DNA from: Clostridia bacterium
GTDB taxonomy: Bacteria > Bacillota > Clostridia > TANB77 > CAG-508
Assembly: GCA_022794055.1 (NCBI GenBank)
Contig: JAAWEA010000036.1
Span: 1-33,264 of the forward strand
Length of the DNA stretch: 33,264 nucleotides
Direction: 5' to 3'
This document shows positions 1 to 8,436 of this stretch, piece after piece (the stretch's first letter is position 1; each line of letters begins with the position of its first letter). The notes beneath the pieces were generated by a model, which was not told the origin of the DNA, did no database searches, and was given only the letters and a program-made list of their open reading frames with translations. The translations under genes were made by a program, and so were the position numbers.

Positions 1-79
1 AAAAATCCCTCCTGTGAAAAATATTTTTCACAGGAGGGATTTTTTGTCCTGGACCCTTTTTCCCTTTTTCACTTTTCTC
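1..79. repeat. Palindromic intergenic repeat, copy A (cut by the window edge)
   Basis: Bases 1-44 form a perfect inverted repeat with no real loop: AAAAATCCCTCCTGTG and on to its complement. The outer right arm (TGTCCTGGACCC and on) follows to about 79. The matching outer left arm is missing because the window starts inside the element. Related copies lie at 6638-6721 and 33153-33264. It lies directly against the stop codon of the RNHCP gene, so in RNA it would form a hairpin with an A-tract/U-tract stem, which could act as a bidirectional terminator. Confidence 0.85.
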
Positions 80-399
80 TAATTAATTTGTTTACTACTT
101 AAATCAATTATCAAATTCATATTATCATCTTTTGCAGCTTTATTTTTCCTAATTGCTCCACACTTTTTACACTTAAATACAATTACATATCCTTTTCTTC
201 CATTTATCTCTAAACTTACTGGTTTTAAATCTCCATGACATTCTTCTTTCCTATCTCCTGGATTTTTATCAACATGTTTTGAATGTAAACAATATGGGCA
301 ATGGTTTCTACAAGAATACATTAATTTAGGAACTTTTTTCCCACAACTCTCACATATAAATTCTTCATCAATCTCTGTAAATCTACTATTTTCTAACAT
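79..399 (-). CDS. RNHCP domain zinc protein
   Basis: A 106-residue protein containing the exact signature RNHCPYC that names the RNHCP family. Cysteine pairs suited to zinc binding are visible: CESC near residue 16, the HCPYC cluster near 33-37 and CKKC near 77-80. Members are small, soluble and of unknown biochemical function, so no reaction can be assigned. The start is an ATG preceded by AAGGAG at good spacing. The gene follows the nucleoside kinase on the same strand with a gap of about 50 bases and may share its transcript. The palindromic repeat abuts the stop codon and may end transcription. The family call is firm; the role is unknown. Confidence 0.88.
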   Translation of the reverse strand: MLENSRFTEIDEEFICESCGKKVPKLMYSCRNHCPYCLHSKHVDKNPGDRKEECHGDLKPVSLEINGRKGYVIVFKCKKCGAIRKNKAAKDDNMNLIIDLSSKQIN

Positions 400-448
400 A
401 TTTTCTCCTTTTGATAAACCTAATTTTGTATTTTGTATAAATTTTTAA

Positions 449-2092
449 TTAATGTAAATCAAATGTTCCTCCACCTAAAAACTCTTTAATTAATGAATTA
501 TTTGGTACATAACTATTTGGAATTTTTCTAAAATACTTCAAAATATTTATTAATCTTTGTGCTTCTGCATATTGCTTATGTTCTCTTGTAATTTCTTGTA
601 GTAGAGGCATTGCTATTGGTTTTAGTGCATTTAATTCATAAATAAGTGAAGTATTAAATATTTTATCCGCCTCTTCCTGGAATGGAAATATATTTTTCTC
701 TTCACCTTCTGTTACTTTATGCCATGTACTTAAGGTATGTATTGCTGAATATCCTCTAAACTGATAATCTCTTACAATTCTTCTAACTAATCTTGTATCT
801 GTAGTTGAAATTCTATTATATCTATCCATATTTAATACTGTAAGTGCACTAATATATATTTTATATTTTTGATCTTTTGCAATCTGACTTGTTAACTCAT
901 CGTTTAAACAATGTATTCCTTCTATTACTAATATTTCATCTTCTGCTAATTTCATTTTCTTTCCATTATATTTTTTAGTTCCTACTGTAAAATCGAATTC
1001 TGGCATTTCAATTTCCTCACCATTTAATAATTTTACAAGATGATTATTAAATAATTTTAAATCAATTGCTTCAATACATTCAAAATTATATTCTCCATTT
1101 GCATCTCTTGGTGTATCCTGTCTTTCTACAAAATAATTATCAACAGAAATAGTAACAGGCTTCAAGCCATTTAGCCTTAATTGAATACCTAATCTTTGTG
1201 CAAAAGTTGTTTTTCCTGATGATGAAGGTCCTGCAATTAATATCATTTTAACATTTTTTCTATTTGCAACATCATCTGCAATATTTGCTATTTTCTTTTC
1301 ATGCAATGCTTCTGCAAGCATTATAATATCTTTTATTCTGTTTTCTTGAATTGCATTATTTAATTTATAAACTGTTATTACATCTAAAACTGAATGGATT
1401 TTCTCAAACTCTTCTAATGCCCAATTAAGTTTCTTTGTATCTTTAAATTCTGATAATTGTTTTGGATTTTTAGAACTTGGATATCTAATTAAAAAGCCCT
1501 CTTCATATTTTACTATTTCAAATAATGATACCATACCTGTTCTTGAAGCCATTACTCCATAACAATAATTATAATAATCTTCACAAAAATACATATAAAT
1601 TTCTTTATTTTCTTTGAAGTCAAATTGTAATCTTCCCTTTGAAGAATCTGTTCTTTCATAAAATTCTTCCGCTTCTTTTCTTGTCATAACTACCTTTGTT
1701 ATTTTCAAGTTTTTATCAATAATTTCCTGGATTTTATTACTTAATTTTTGTATAAAGTCTTCTGTTATTTTCATATTATCACATTTACAAAACATTGCAT
1801 TTCCTAGTTGATATTCTACCATCATCTTTTTATTAGGATACAGGCTTTCAAATGCTTTTCCCATAATAAATACAAGAGTTCTTACATAAACTTTCATTCC
1901 TTCTTTTGTTGATATATCTATTAACTCAATTTTTGCATCATCTATTATTTCAGTTTCTAAATTTTTGTATTCATTGTTATATCTACATTCTATAACTTGA
2001 TATTCACTTTTTTCTATCTCTTCTTTTAAAACTTTACCCACTGTATCTCCATAATTTGCTTTTATTTTTTTTCCTTGGTAATTTATATCCAT
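449..2092 (-). CDS. Nucleoside kinase (TGS + uridine kinase/phosphoribulokinase fold)
   Basis: A 547-residue protein in three parts. The N-terminus (about 1-65) resembles the ubiquitin-like TGS domain. The middle (about 66-250) resembles the threonyl-tRNA synthetase editing-type domain. The C-terminal half is a P-loop kinase of the uridine kinase/phosphoribulokinase family, with the Walker A motif GPSSSGKTT at about residues 288-296 and a later acidic EGIH segment. Proteins of this architecture are annotated as nucleoside (uridine-type) kinases in Clostridia and are expected to phosphorylate a nucleoside from ATP in the cytoplasm. The actual substrate cannot be read from the sequence. The length is usual for the family. 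The upstream gap carries a clear promoter. The in-frame codon CGG is absent, although CGG occurs out of frame twice. Confidence 0.88.
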   Translation of the reverse strand: MDINYQGKKIKANYGDTVGKVLKEEIEKSEYQVIECRYNNEYKNLETEIIDDAKIELIDISTKEGMKVYVRTLVFIMGKAFESLYPNKKMMVEYQLGNAMFCKCDNMKITEDFIQKLSNKIQEIIDKNLKITKVVMTRKEAEEFYERTDSSKGRLQFDFKENKEIYMYFCEDYYNYCYGVMASRTGMVSLFEIVKYEEGFLIRYPSSKNPKQLSEFKDTKKLNWALEEFEKIHSVLDVITVYKLNNAIQENRIKDIIMLAEALHEKKIANIADDVANRKNVKMILIAGPSSSGKTTFAQRLGIQLRLNGLKPVTISVDNYFVERQDTPRDANGEYNFECIEAIDLKLFNNHLVKLLNGEEIEMPEFDFTVGTKKYNGKKMKLAEDEILVIEGIHCLNDELTSQIAKDQKYKIYISALTVLNMDRYNRISTTDTRLVRRIVRDYQFRGYSAIHTLSTWHKVTEGEEKNIFPFQEEADKIFNTSLIYELNALKPIAMPLLQEITREHKQYAEAQRLINILKYFRKIPNSYVPNNSLIKEFLGGGTFDLH

Positions 2093-2127
2093 ATTTAACT
2101 TCCTTTCACTTTATTTTTTACTATGCT

Positions 2128-2156
2128 ATTTTATATCAATTACTTTTATAAGTCAA
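2128..2156 (-). promoter_or_regulatory. Sigma-A-type promoter for the nucleoside kinase
   Basis: On the minus strand, TTGACT (2156-2151) and TAAAAT (2133-2128) are separated by 17 bases, about 35 bases before the start codon. Matches and spacing are good; activity is inferred. Confidence 0.55.
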
Positions 2157-2223
2157 TTATTGTATAATAATCCCTTAAATTTTAAATGTGATAAAAATCA
2201 AAATAATCTAATTACATATTTAA

Positions 2224-2271
2224 AGCTATTCATTCTATTACATACTTACTTATATAACAGATTGAATAGCT
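2224..2271 (-). terminator. Hairpin downstream of the Wzz/BY-kinase-like gene
   Basis: AGCTATTCA (2224-2232) pairs with TGAATAGCT (2263-2271), and an inner CTGTTA/TAATAG pairing extends the stem. It lies 18 bases past the stop at 2289 and is followed by TTTAAAT on the minus strand. This is a weak U-tract, so terminator function is only probable. Confidence 0.45.
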
Positions 2272-2288
2272 CAAATAATAAGGCTATA

Positions 2289-4469
2289 CTATACCACATT
2301 AGATTGTTTATCTGATTTTATATTTATAATAATGCAATCTGATGTCTTTTCTAAATCTTCATAATTTATTGTTTCTTCAATATTAAATATCTTCTTATTA
2401 TTAGTTCTCTTTTTTCTCTTTAATGTCTCAAAACTAATAATTTTATTATCACATTCTTCTACAACATTCAACTTCTCAGTTTTAGTCTCAGCTTCACTGT
2501 TTTGCTGAATTTGTACTTTGCTTTCATTTAAATCTTTTATCCCTTCATTTACTTTATTTATAGTTTCGCTCATTTTTTCTAGCATTATTTGTAATTGTTT
2601 ATTTTCTTGTCTTTTTATTTTCTTTTTATTTTGTATTTCTTCAATAATTGTTTTTTCTATTAATTCATTTGCTTGCTGAATTTGTAACTGATTTACTTTT
2701 AATTCTTTCATGCTTTCATTTGCCTTATTCACTTCTTCCTGCATTTTTTCTATAACTAATCGTAATTGTTCATTTTCTTTTCTCATTTGTTCATTATTTT
2801 GCATTTCTTCTATTTTTATTTTAAATTTTTCATTATTTTTTACTTGATTAATACGTGTTTCCTTTGCTTCAAACTTAACCATTTCTAAATCTTGTAATAT
2901 TTTATTTAATATAGTTTGATGGTTACCATTTATTACTTTTTTTATTTTATATTTTGGTGTGTTCTTTTCTTCTAGCTCTTTTTTCTCTTCTTCATTATTT
3001 TTCTTTATTTCTTTTTCTTTTACTTGTGTTTTAGCAACTTCTATAATTTCTTCTAAAGAAATAATTTTTTGTTTTTCAACAGTTACTAAATTTGTCTCTT
3101 CTCCATAATAATATTTATATCCTTTTCCATAATATTTACTTGTCTGTTGCTCAAATCTATTTGATACTACCCCCAATATTTTTCCATTTACATCTTCAAT
3201 TTTTCTTTTAGTTTTTATTATATCATTTATTTTCGTCTTTTTATTTTCTACAATTAAAATTGTTCCATCTACCATATTTGACAATGCAATACTATCTGAT
3301 ACAACATTGCAAGATTCTCCATCTATTAAAATTATATCATACATGTCTTTTAATAAATTTATTAATCTTCTCATATTATTTGACGACAATAATTCTGCTG
3401 GATTTGGTGGTATTGTTCCATTTTGTAATATATGTAAATTAGGTATTTGTGTTTCTTGAATATATTTTCTACTTGCCTCTAAATTATCCAATTGATTCTC
3501 TGTTATTTCCTTTATAAAATTAGATAGTCCTTCTTTTTCTTCAATTTTAAATATTTTATTGACATTACTTTTTTTTCTTAAATTAGCATCTACTAAAATA
3601 ACTTTCTTGTTAGCTTGTGCAAATGCTACTGCCATATTTCTTACTAACCAGCTCTTTCCTTCTTTTTTCTTAGGACTTGTAACTAATATTGCTTTTTTAT
3701 TTGTTGCATATAATACATTTGTCCTAATTGTTTTTATACATTCTACTAAATGAGATTTTGGATTTTTTTGTATTACTAAATCATTCTTTTTTTCTCTACT
3801 TATTGGTAATGTTCCTATACAGATTAATTTTGCTTTTTCTTCAATATCTTTTATATCTTTAATTGTGTTATCAAAAAAGTAAGTCATCATTACTAATAAC
3901 CCTGATAAAAATATTCCTAATGCTATTGAAAGTATCATATCTATAGTATGATTAACATTACATGGCTTCATTTCTTGTTCTGCTTCATCTACAATTTTTA
4001 TATTTTCTATTTTATATATGTCATTAATTTGTTCAGTAAATACTTTAGCTAATTCATTTGCTATATCTTTTGCTTTTTTAGCTTCTTCGTTTTTTACAGA
4101 AACACTTAAAAATTGAGTTTTATTTATTTGTGATACTTCTATATTTTTTTGTAGTTCTTTTACAGTTATATCTAAACCTAAATTAGATATTATTTTTTCT
4201 ATTACACTAGTACTTTTGGCTATACTGCTATAAGTTGAAATAAGACTAGAATTTATTGTTAAATCATTTTGGGTTAGTTCTTTTTCTTTTTTACTTTCAT
4301 CTGCTACTAATAGTATTTTTGCAGATGAATTGTATAATGGCTTTTCATAGTAATACGAATATCCATATCCTAATGTAATACTAATTGCTAATATAAAAAT
4401 AATCAATATCTTTTTTGAAAAAGCTATTTCTAATATCCTCTTCAAATTAATGCTTTCATAATTTTTCAT
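2289..4469 (-). CDS. Wzz-BY-kinase-like membrane protein with coiled-coil tail
   Basis: A 726-residue protein. The first 200 residues look like a Wzz/CpsC chain-length regulator: membrane spans at about 20-42 and 177-199 flank an extracytoplasmic region. A cytoplasmic MinD/BY-kinase-like domain follows: an arginine-rich helix (IRTNVLY), a Walker A variant KKEGKSW at about 268-274, a Walker A'-like VILVDANLRK, and IILIDGES where DTPP is usual. A tyrosine cluster KYYGKGYKYYYG lies at about 440-451, but a Lys/Glu-rich coiled coil of about 250 residues follows it instead of the protein ending. Such proteins control capsule or exopolysaccharide chain length and self-phosphorylate. No polysaccharide genes are nearby and the nucleotide motifs are altered, so kinase activity is doubtful. 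The start has the RBS AAAGGTGG and a strong promoter. Confidence 0.82.
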   Translation of the reverse strand: MKNYESINLKRILEIAFSKKILIIFILAISITLGYGYSYYYEKPLYNSSAKILLVADESKKEKELTQNDLTINSSLISTYSSIAKSTSVIEKIISNLGLDITVKELQKNIEVSQINKTQFLSVSVKNEEAKKAKDIANELAKVFTEQINDIYKIENIKIVDEAEQEMKPCNVNHTIDMILSIALGIFLSGLLVMMTYFFDNTIKDIKDIEEKAKLICIGTLPISREKKNDLVIQKNPKSHLVECIKTIRTNVLYATNKKAILVTSPKKKEGKSWLVRNMAVAFAQANKKVILVDANLRKKSNVNKIFKIEEKEGLSNFIKEITENQLDNLEASRKYIQETQIPNLHILQNGTIPPNPAELLSSNNMRRLINLLKDMYDIILIDGESCNVVSDSIALSNMVDGTILIVENKKTKINDIIKTKRKIEDVNGKILGVVSNRFEQQTSKYYGKGYKYYYGEETNLVTVEKQKIISLEEIIEVAKTQVKEKEIKKNNEEEKKELEEKNTPKYKIKKVINGNHQTILNKILQDLEMVKFEAKETRINQVKNNEKFKIKIEEMQNNEQMRKENEQLRLVIEKMQEEVNKANESMKELKVNQLQIQQANELIEKTIIEEIQNKKKIKRQENKQLQIMLEKMSETINKVNEGIKDLNESKVQIQQNSEAETKTEKLNVVEECDNKIISFETLKRKKRTNNKKIFNIEETINYEDLEKTSDCIIINIKSDKQSNVV

Positions 4470-4487
4470 TTTTCACCACCTTTTACC

Positions 4488-4516
4488 ATTATAGCATATA
4501 CTTTACATTATTTCAA
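4488..4516 (-). promoter_or_regulatory. Sigma-A-type promoter for the Wzz/BY-kinase-like gene
   Basis: TTGAAA (4516-4511) and a perfect TATAAT (4493-4488) on the minus strand, 17 bases apart, ending about 19 bases before the start codon. Confidence 0.65.
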
Positions 4517-4593
4517 TAGATTATGTTTACTTATTTTAGGTAATATTTCTTTAATTTTTGGATATAATTTTATTAATGGTTAGGAGTGATAAT

Positions 4594-4779
4594 ATGGATT
4601 TGCAAAGAATTAATTTTATTTTAAATAATAAAGAAAAATGCGATGTTTTCTATGATGACAGGCCTGTTTGGATTCAAGCCTTTGATGATTCTACTCATAT
4701 TGCTAAAGTTGGTTTTGTTGATAATTTTGAGGAAAAAGATATTTCTATTCAAGATTTATATGAGAAAAATTTGCATTAG
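4594..4779 (+). CDS. sspH: H-type small acid-soluble spore protein
   Basis: A 61-residue protein matching the H-type small acid-soluble spore protein family in length and pattern: an N-terminal MDLQRINFIL helix, then PVWIQAFDD, close to the family's PVWIQHVDE core, and an acidic C-terminal third. These proteins are packed into the spore core during late sporulation. I chose the ATG at 4594 because AGGAG lies seven bases before it; a longer reading from 4558 has no ribosome binding site and adds residues not typical of the family. It is a single gene, divergent from the BY-kinase-like gene and convergent with the next one. It is direct evidence that the organism sporulates. Forespore sigma-G control is expected from family knowledge, but I could not identify the promoter. 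Confidence 0.86.
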   Translation: MDLQRINFILNNKEKCDVFYDDRPVWIQAFDDSTHIAKVGFVDNFEEKDISIQDLYEKNLH

Positions 4780-4825
4780 ACTATAATAAGTAAATTAAAA
4801 TTTAATAAAATATAAAATGGAGAAT

Positions 4826-4856
4826 GCCCAGGTCTGTCAAAATGACATTCCTGGGC
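4826..4856. terminator. Hairpin between convergent genes
   Basis: GCCCAGG (4826-4832) pairs with CCTGGGC (4850-4856), and TGTCA pairs with TGACA inside, with a two-base internal mismatch and an AAA loop. It lies between sspH (+) and the small gene at 4883 (-). Neither side has a clean U-tract, so it is a strong hairpin of probable but unproven terminator function. Confidence 0.55.
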
Positions 4857-4882
4857 TGAATCTGGTATTTGGCTTTTATTGG

Positions 4883-5152
4883 TTATGAATAAGCAATCCC
4901 ATCAATAACTCCATACACAATATCAGAAACTGACAAATACCTTGCTATTTCTTTAACTTTTGAATTATATTCAACACATTGTTTCAATTGTTGTTGCATT
5001 TGTTGAACTTTATCTTTCTGTATATTTTGGTATTTTTGCTTAAAAGTTTTTTCCTCTCCTTTCAGTAAAATTGTTACATTATAGCCATCCTCATTCTTAT
5101 TTAAAGTTTTGAACAGCCCATATTCTTCTACCTTCATTGTGTTAATTCCCAT
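4883..5152 (-). CDS. Small unknown protein
   Basis: An 89-residue protein I do not recognise. It begins with a short beta-like segment (VEEYGLFKTLNKNEDGYNV), continues with a charged, glutamine-rich, probably helical stretch (KDKVQQMQQQLKQC), and ends in a more hydrophobic segment (DIVYGVIDGIAYS). There is no signal peptide or membrane span. I chose the ATG at 5152 because AAGGAG sits seven bases upstream; an in-frame ATG at 5173 lacks such a site. It follows glyQS on the same strand after a gap of about 75 bases that contains its own TATAAT box, so it is probably transcribed separately. The gene is likely real given its ribosome binding site and normal codon use. Confidence 0.6.
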   Translation of the reverse strand: MGINTMKVEEYGLFKTLNKNEDGYNVTILLKGEEKTFKQKYQNIQKDKVQQMQQQLKQCVEYNSKVKEIARYLSVSDIVYGVIDGIAYS

Positions 5153-5229
5153 AATTCTTCTCCTTATATTCAATTGCTGTTTTCAGTGTTTTGTATTTAT
5201 ATTATACCATTTTTTATTATAAAAATCTA

Positions 5230-6612
5230 CTAAAATTCAATTTTCTCAGAAATCCAGTCTTCTAAATCATCAATTTTAACTCTTACTTGTTCCATAGTAT
5301 CTCTATCTCTAACTGTAACCGTATTATCTTCAATTGTGTCAAAATCAACTGTTACACAATATGGTGTACCAATTTCATCTTCTCTTCTATAACGTTTTCC
5401 AATTGACCCTGCCTCATCATAATCACACATAAACTTCTTAGATAATCTTGAATAAACATCTTGTGCTTTATCTGATAGTTTCTTAGATAAAGGAAGAACT
5501 GCAACCTTAAATGGGGCTAAAGCTGGGTGCAAATGTAATACAACTCTTGTATCACCTTCAGCAATCTCTTCTTCCTCATAGCTATTGCACAAAAATGCTA
5601 AAACAACTCTATCAGCTCCAAGTGATGGTTCAATTACATAAGGCACATATTTTTCGTTTGTCTCTGAATCTTGATATGATAAATCTTGTTTTGAATGGTT
5701 TATATGTTGTGTTAAGTCATAATCTGTTCTATCCGCAATTCCCCACAATTCTCCCCAACCAAAAGGAAATGCAAATTCAATATCTGTTGTAGCTTTACTA
5801 TAAAACACCAATTCTTCTGGTGAATGATCTCTTAAACGTATATTTTCTTTTTTCATTCCTAAATCTAATAAGAATTTTTCACAATAATCTTTCCAATATT
5901 TATGCCATTCTAAATCAGTACCTGGCTTACAGAAAAATTCAAGTTCCATTTGTTCAAACTCTCTTGTTCTAAAAGTAAAATTACCAGGTGTAATTTCGTT
6001 TCTAAATGCTTTCCCTATTTGTGCAATTCCCATAGGCATTTTTTTCCTAGATGTTCTTAATACACTTTTAAAATCCACAAATATACCTTGAGCTGTTTCA
6101 GGTCTCAAATATACTGTTGACGTTGTATCTTCTGTTACACCTTGAAATGTTTTAAACATTAAATTAAATTTTCTTATATCTGTAAAATTTGTTTTTCCAC
6201 ATGATGGACAAGGTATCTTATTGCTTAAAATAAAATTGATTAGTTCTTCATCTGACATTCCATCTGCTATCATATCTTTTCCATTATCATGAGCCCACTC
6301 CTCAATTAATTTATCAGCTCTATGTCTTGTTTTACATTCTTTACAATCAATTAGTGGATCTGAAAAACCTCCAATATGTCCAGAAGCAACCCAAGTTTCT
6401 GGATTCATTAGAATCGCAGCATCTAGTCCTACTATATTAGGTTGTTCTTGAATAAATTTCTTTCTCCAAGCAGTTTTAACATTATTTTTTAGTTCATTTC
6501 CTAATGGTCCATAATCCCAAGTATTTGCTAATCCTCCATAAATTTCTGATCCTGGATAAATAAATCCTCTGTTTTTGCATAATGCAACTAATGTTTCCAT
6601 TGATTTTAACAT
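5230..6612 (-). CDS. glyQS: Glycyl-tRNA synthetase, single-chain alpha2 type
   Basis: A 460-residue class II aminoacyl-tRNA synthetase that charges tRNA-Gly with glycine. It is the homodimeric type, not the alpha/beta tetramer of many bacteria. Visible features are the N-terminal motif [13 protein letters not shown], cysteine pairs CKEC near 89 and CPSC near 133 (a likely zinc site), motif 2 with FRNEITP and [10 protein letters not shown] at about 201-225, and motif 3 GADRVVLAF near 331. A C-terminal anticodon-binding domain follows. The ATG at 6612 is preceded by AAGGAGG. Expression is expected to be controlled by the T-box leader at 6742-6935; a long palindromic repeat lies between that leader's terminator and the start codon, which is unusual. 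Confidence 0.96.
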   Translation of the reverse strand: MLKSMETLVALCKNRGFIYPGSEIYGGLANTWDYGPLGNELKNNVKTAWRKKFIQEQPNIVGLDAAILMNPETWVASGHIGGFSDPLIDCKECKTRHRADKLIEEWAHDNGKDMIADGMSDEELINFILSNKIPCPSCGKTNFTDIRKFNLMFKTFQGVTEDTTSTVYLRPETAQGIFVDFKSVLRTSRKKMPMGIAQIGKAFRNEITPGNFTFRTREFEQMELEFFCKPGTDLEWHKYWKDYCEKFLLDLGMKKENIRLRDHSPEELVFYSKATTDIEFAFPFGWGELWGIADRTDYDLTQHINHSKQDLSYQDSETNEKYVPYVIEPSLGADRVVLAFLCNSYEEEEIAEGDTRVVLHLHPALAPFKVAVLPLSKKLSDKAQDVYSRLSKKFMCDYDEAGSIGKRYRREDEIGTPYCVTVDFDTIEDNTVTVRDRDTMEQVRVKIDDLEDWISEKIEF

Positions 6613-6637
6613 AAAAATACCTCCTTATTATTTAAAA

Positions 6638-6721
6638 GGGAAAAAGGGTCCAGGACAAAAAATCCCTCTTTACTAAATTTATATTTTTAAGAGGGATTTT
6701 TTGTCCTGGACCCTTTTTCCC
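6638..6721. repeat. Palindromic repeat, copy B, inside the glyQS leader
   Basis: Perfect 33-base arms (6638-6670 and 6689-6721) share the outer sequence GGGTCCAGGAC with copies A and C but have a different, 18-base centre. The element lies after the T-box terminator and before the glyQS start, so every full-length glyQS message must contain it. Its inner stem GAGGGA with paired A6/U6 tracts is terminator-like. Confidence 0.88.
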
Positions 6722-6741
6722 TCTCAACCTTGACTAACAAC

Positions 6742-6935
6742 AAAAAAACTTTCATTCCTAGCATACAGCTAGGGACGAAAGTTAATATTTCCGCGTTTCC
6801 ACCCTAATTCTTAAAACTTTTCTGTTTTAAGCACCTTAATTTTTATTACTCCAAAGTTCCCCATGCTTATTTTATTACAAGTATTTCAGCTTTTTACTTG
6901 CTCTCTAAAAATAAAATTTTTAGCACTTTTTCTTT
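6742..6935 (-). promoter_or_regulatory. T-box riboswitch (glycine) of glyQS
   Basis: On the minus strand the T-box core AGGGTGGAAACGCGG is present (6805-6791), a close match to the consensus AGGGTGGNACCGCG. It is followed by an intrinsic terminator at 6783-6742, with a stem of CTTTCGTCCCTAGC against GCTAGGAATGAAAG and then seven T. Upstream are stem I-like elements including AGAGAGCAAG. A GGA triplet in ACTTTGGAGTAA may be the specifier codon (Gly), but I place it only tentatively. Uncharged tRNA-Gly would stabilise the antiterminator and switch glyQS on. Confidence 0.9.
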
Positions 6936-6993
6936 TTCATTGTAATATCTATTTAATTATTTGTTATAAACTGCAATATTTTTAATAAGTTTA

Positions 6994-7542
6994 CTATATT
7001 CTAAATAAATATTCAGTTAAAGCATTATAACATTCTTCTCTATCAACTAAAATTTTCTTTTCTCTCATTTCATTTAATTGTGATATATTAACAAACTTGA
7101 TATTTTGTACTTCACTTTTTTGAAATTTTATATTATCTTCTCTAAGTCCACTTTGTCTAAGAATAAAGAAATCATAAAATTGTCTATCACAATGATTTTC
7201 ATTTACATTTTCTTCTTTTCTATAAGAAAACATGAATCTAAAATCTTTTACTTCAACACTATAACCTAAACTAACACTAACTTCTTCACTTATTTCTCTT
7301 GTTGCAGCTGTTAAAGAATCTTGACCTGCTGACAAATGTCCAGTAACTGAAATGTCCCACATACTAGGATTTTTATCTTTGTTATCACTTCTTTGTTGAA
7401 TCAATATTTCATTTTTTTCATTGATTATTGCAACAACTATTATTCTATGCCATAACCCTTTTTTATGAACTTCACTTCTTGATACTATTTCACCAGTTTT
7501 GATACCATTTTCATTTAATACATCAATTAATTCTTCTTTCAT
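6994..7542 (-). CDS. Nudix hydrolase family protein (IPP isomerase-like subgroup)
   Basis: A 182-residue protein with the layout of the Nudix subgroup related to isopentenyl-diphosphate isomerase: an N-terminal DVLNENGIKTGEIVSR segment, GLWHRIIVVAII, QQRSDNKDKNPSMWDISVTGH, then the Nudix box region at about 67-89. The box is imperfect: the first conserved Glu is Gln (GHLSAGQ) and the Gly after the EE pair is Ser (REISEEVSV). The metal-binding REISEE core remains. It is probably a cytoplasmic hydrolase of a nucleoside diphosphate derivative, but the substrate is unknown and activity is uncertain. It follows tRNA-Trp on the same strand and may share its transcript. An AAAGG site precedes the ATG. 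Confidence 0.82.
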   Translation of the reverse strand: MKEELIDVLNENGIKTGEIVSRSEVHKKGLWHRIIVVAIINEKNEILIQQRSDNKDKNPSMWDISVTGHLSAGQDSLTAATREISEEVSVSLGYSVEVKDFRFMFSYRKEENVNENHCDRQFYDFFILRQSGLREDNIKFQKSEVQNIKFVNISQLNEMREKKILVDREECYNALTEYLFRI

Positions 7543-7570
7543 GTAAATAAAAACCTTTCATACTTAAAAA

Positions 7571-7645
7571 TGGCAGGGGTAGAAGGACTCGAACCCTCAC
7601 AGGCGGTTTTGGAGACCGATGTGCTACCATTGACACTATACCCCT
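7571..7645 (-). tRNA. tRNA-Trp (CCA)
   Basis: The minus strand gives AGGGGTA (acceptor, 7645-7639), a D arm with AATGGTAGCAC, an anticodon loop CTCCAAA with anticodon CCA, a T arm with GGTTCGAGTCC, and TACCCCT-G-CCA at the 3' end. The acceptor pairs over seven positions and the terminal CCA is encoded. It is a complete 75-base cloverleaf. A promoter lies 30-58 bases upstream. Confidence 0.96.
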
Positions 7646-7674
7646 AAATTCGGTAACTTTTTAAGTCATTCATT

Positions 7675-7703
7675 ATATTATCATAGTTTTATTTTTTTTA
7701 CAA
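7675..7703 (-). promoter_or_regulatory. Promoter for tRNA-Trp and the Nudix gene
   Basis: TTGTAA (7703-7698) and TAATAT (7680-7675), 17 bases apart, about 30 bases before the mature tRNA. Confidence 0.55.
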
Positions 7704-7802
7704 GTATTATTTTAATTTTCTTGTAAAAAATAAAAGTTTATATTGCTTTTTTATTTTAGTCATGTTATAAATATATTAAAATTTTTTAAGGATGTGATAT
7801 TT

Positions 7803-8395
7803 ATTTCAAATTTTTTTCAAAAATTTTTATTCCTAATTATTTCTTTTTCAATACTTATCTCAATATTATTTATTCCAATAATTAAATCCTACAATTTAAA
7901 TTTTGACAATTCCAATAAAAAAGATTTTATTAATTTATCTCCCAATAATTATGGTTTTATTTGGCCTATTCCTGGATATACATCTATTAGTTCAAATTTT
8001 GGAAAAAGAAATGCTCCTACTGGTGGTGCTTCAAGTTTCCATCATGGTGTAGACATTCCTGCTCCTGAAGGTACAAACTTAATTGCTATTCATGATGGTA
8101 AAATCACTTTTCGTTCCTTTCTAGGTGCTGGAGGTTATACTATAACTCTATCTTTTGATAATTATAAAGTTACATATTGTCATGTTTCCCCTAATTTTAT
8201 AGTATCTGTTGATGATTATGTAAAGCAAGGTCAAGTAATTCGGTTATGTAGGTCCTAAATATGTATATGGTGTTCCTGGAAATCAATACTCAGATAGTTC
8301 TGGAAAGCCTACTAATGGTGCATCTACTGGTTGCCATCTTCATTTACGGTTTTAGAATTGATAATAAATATGTCAATCCTCTTGATTACTTTTAA
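7803..8395 (+). CDS. M23 peptidase, frame-disrupted: two in-frame CGG +1 shift sites
   Basis: A membrane-anchored M23 (LytM-type) zinc metallopeptidase of cell-wall peptidoglycan: one N-terminal membrane span, then ISSNFGKR, the zinc motif HHGVD and the terminal CHLH. The standard-code reading stops at 8258. A conserved protein is recovered by skipping one C at 8241 (QGQVI then GYVGPKY) and one C at 8347 (CHLHL then GFRIDNKYVNPLDYF), with the stop at 8393-8395. At both places the codon in frame is CGG. The start is also odd: AAGGATGTGAT, close to a full anti-Shine-Dalgarno match, precedes an ATT at 7803, while an in-frame TTG at 7743 has no such site. Either a decayed gene or one translated by +1 frameshifting at CGG. 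The family call is certain. Confidence 0.8.
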
Positions 8396-8436
8396 TTAAT
8401 ATAACAAAACCTCCTTTTTGATAGATACATTTATAT

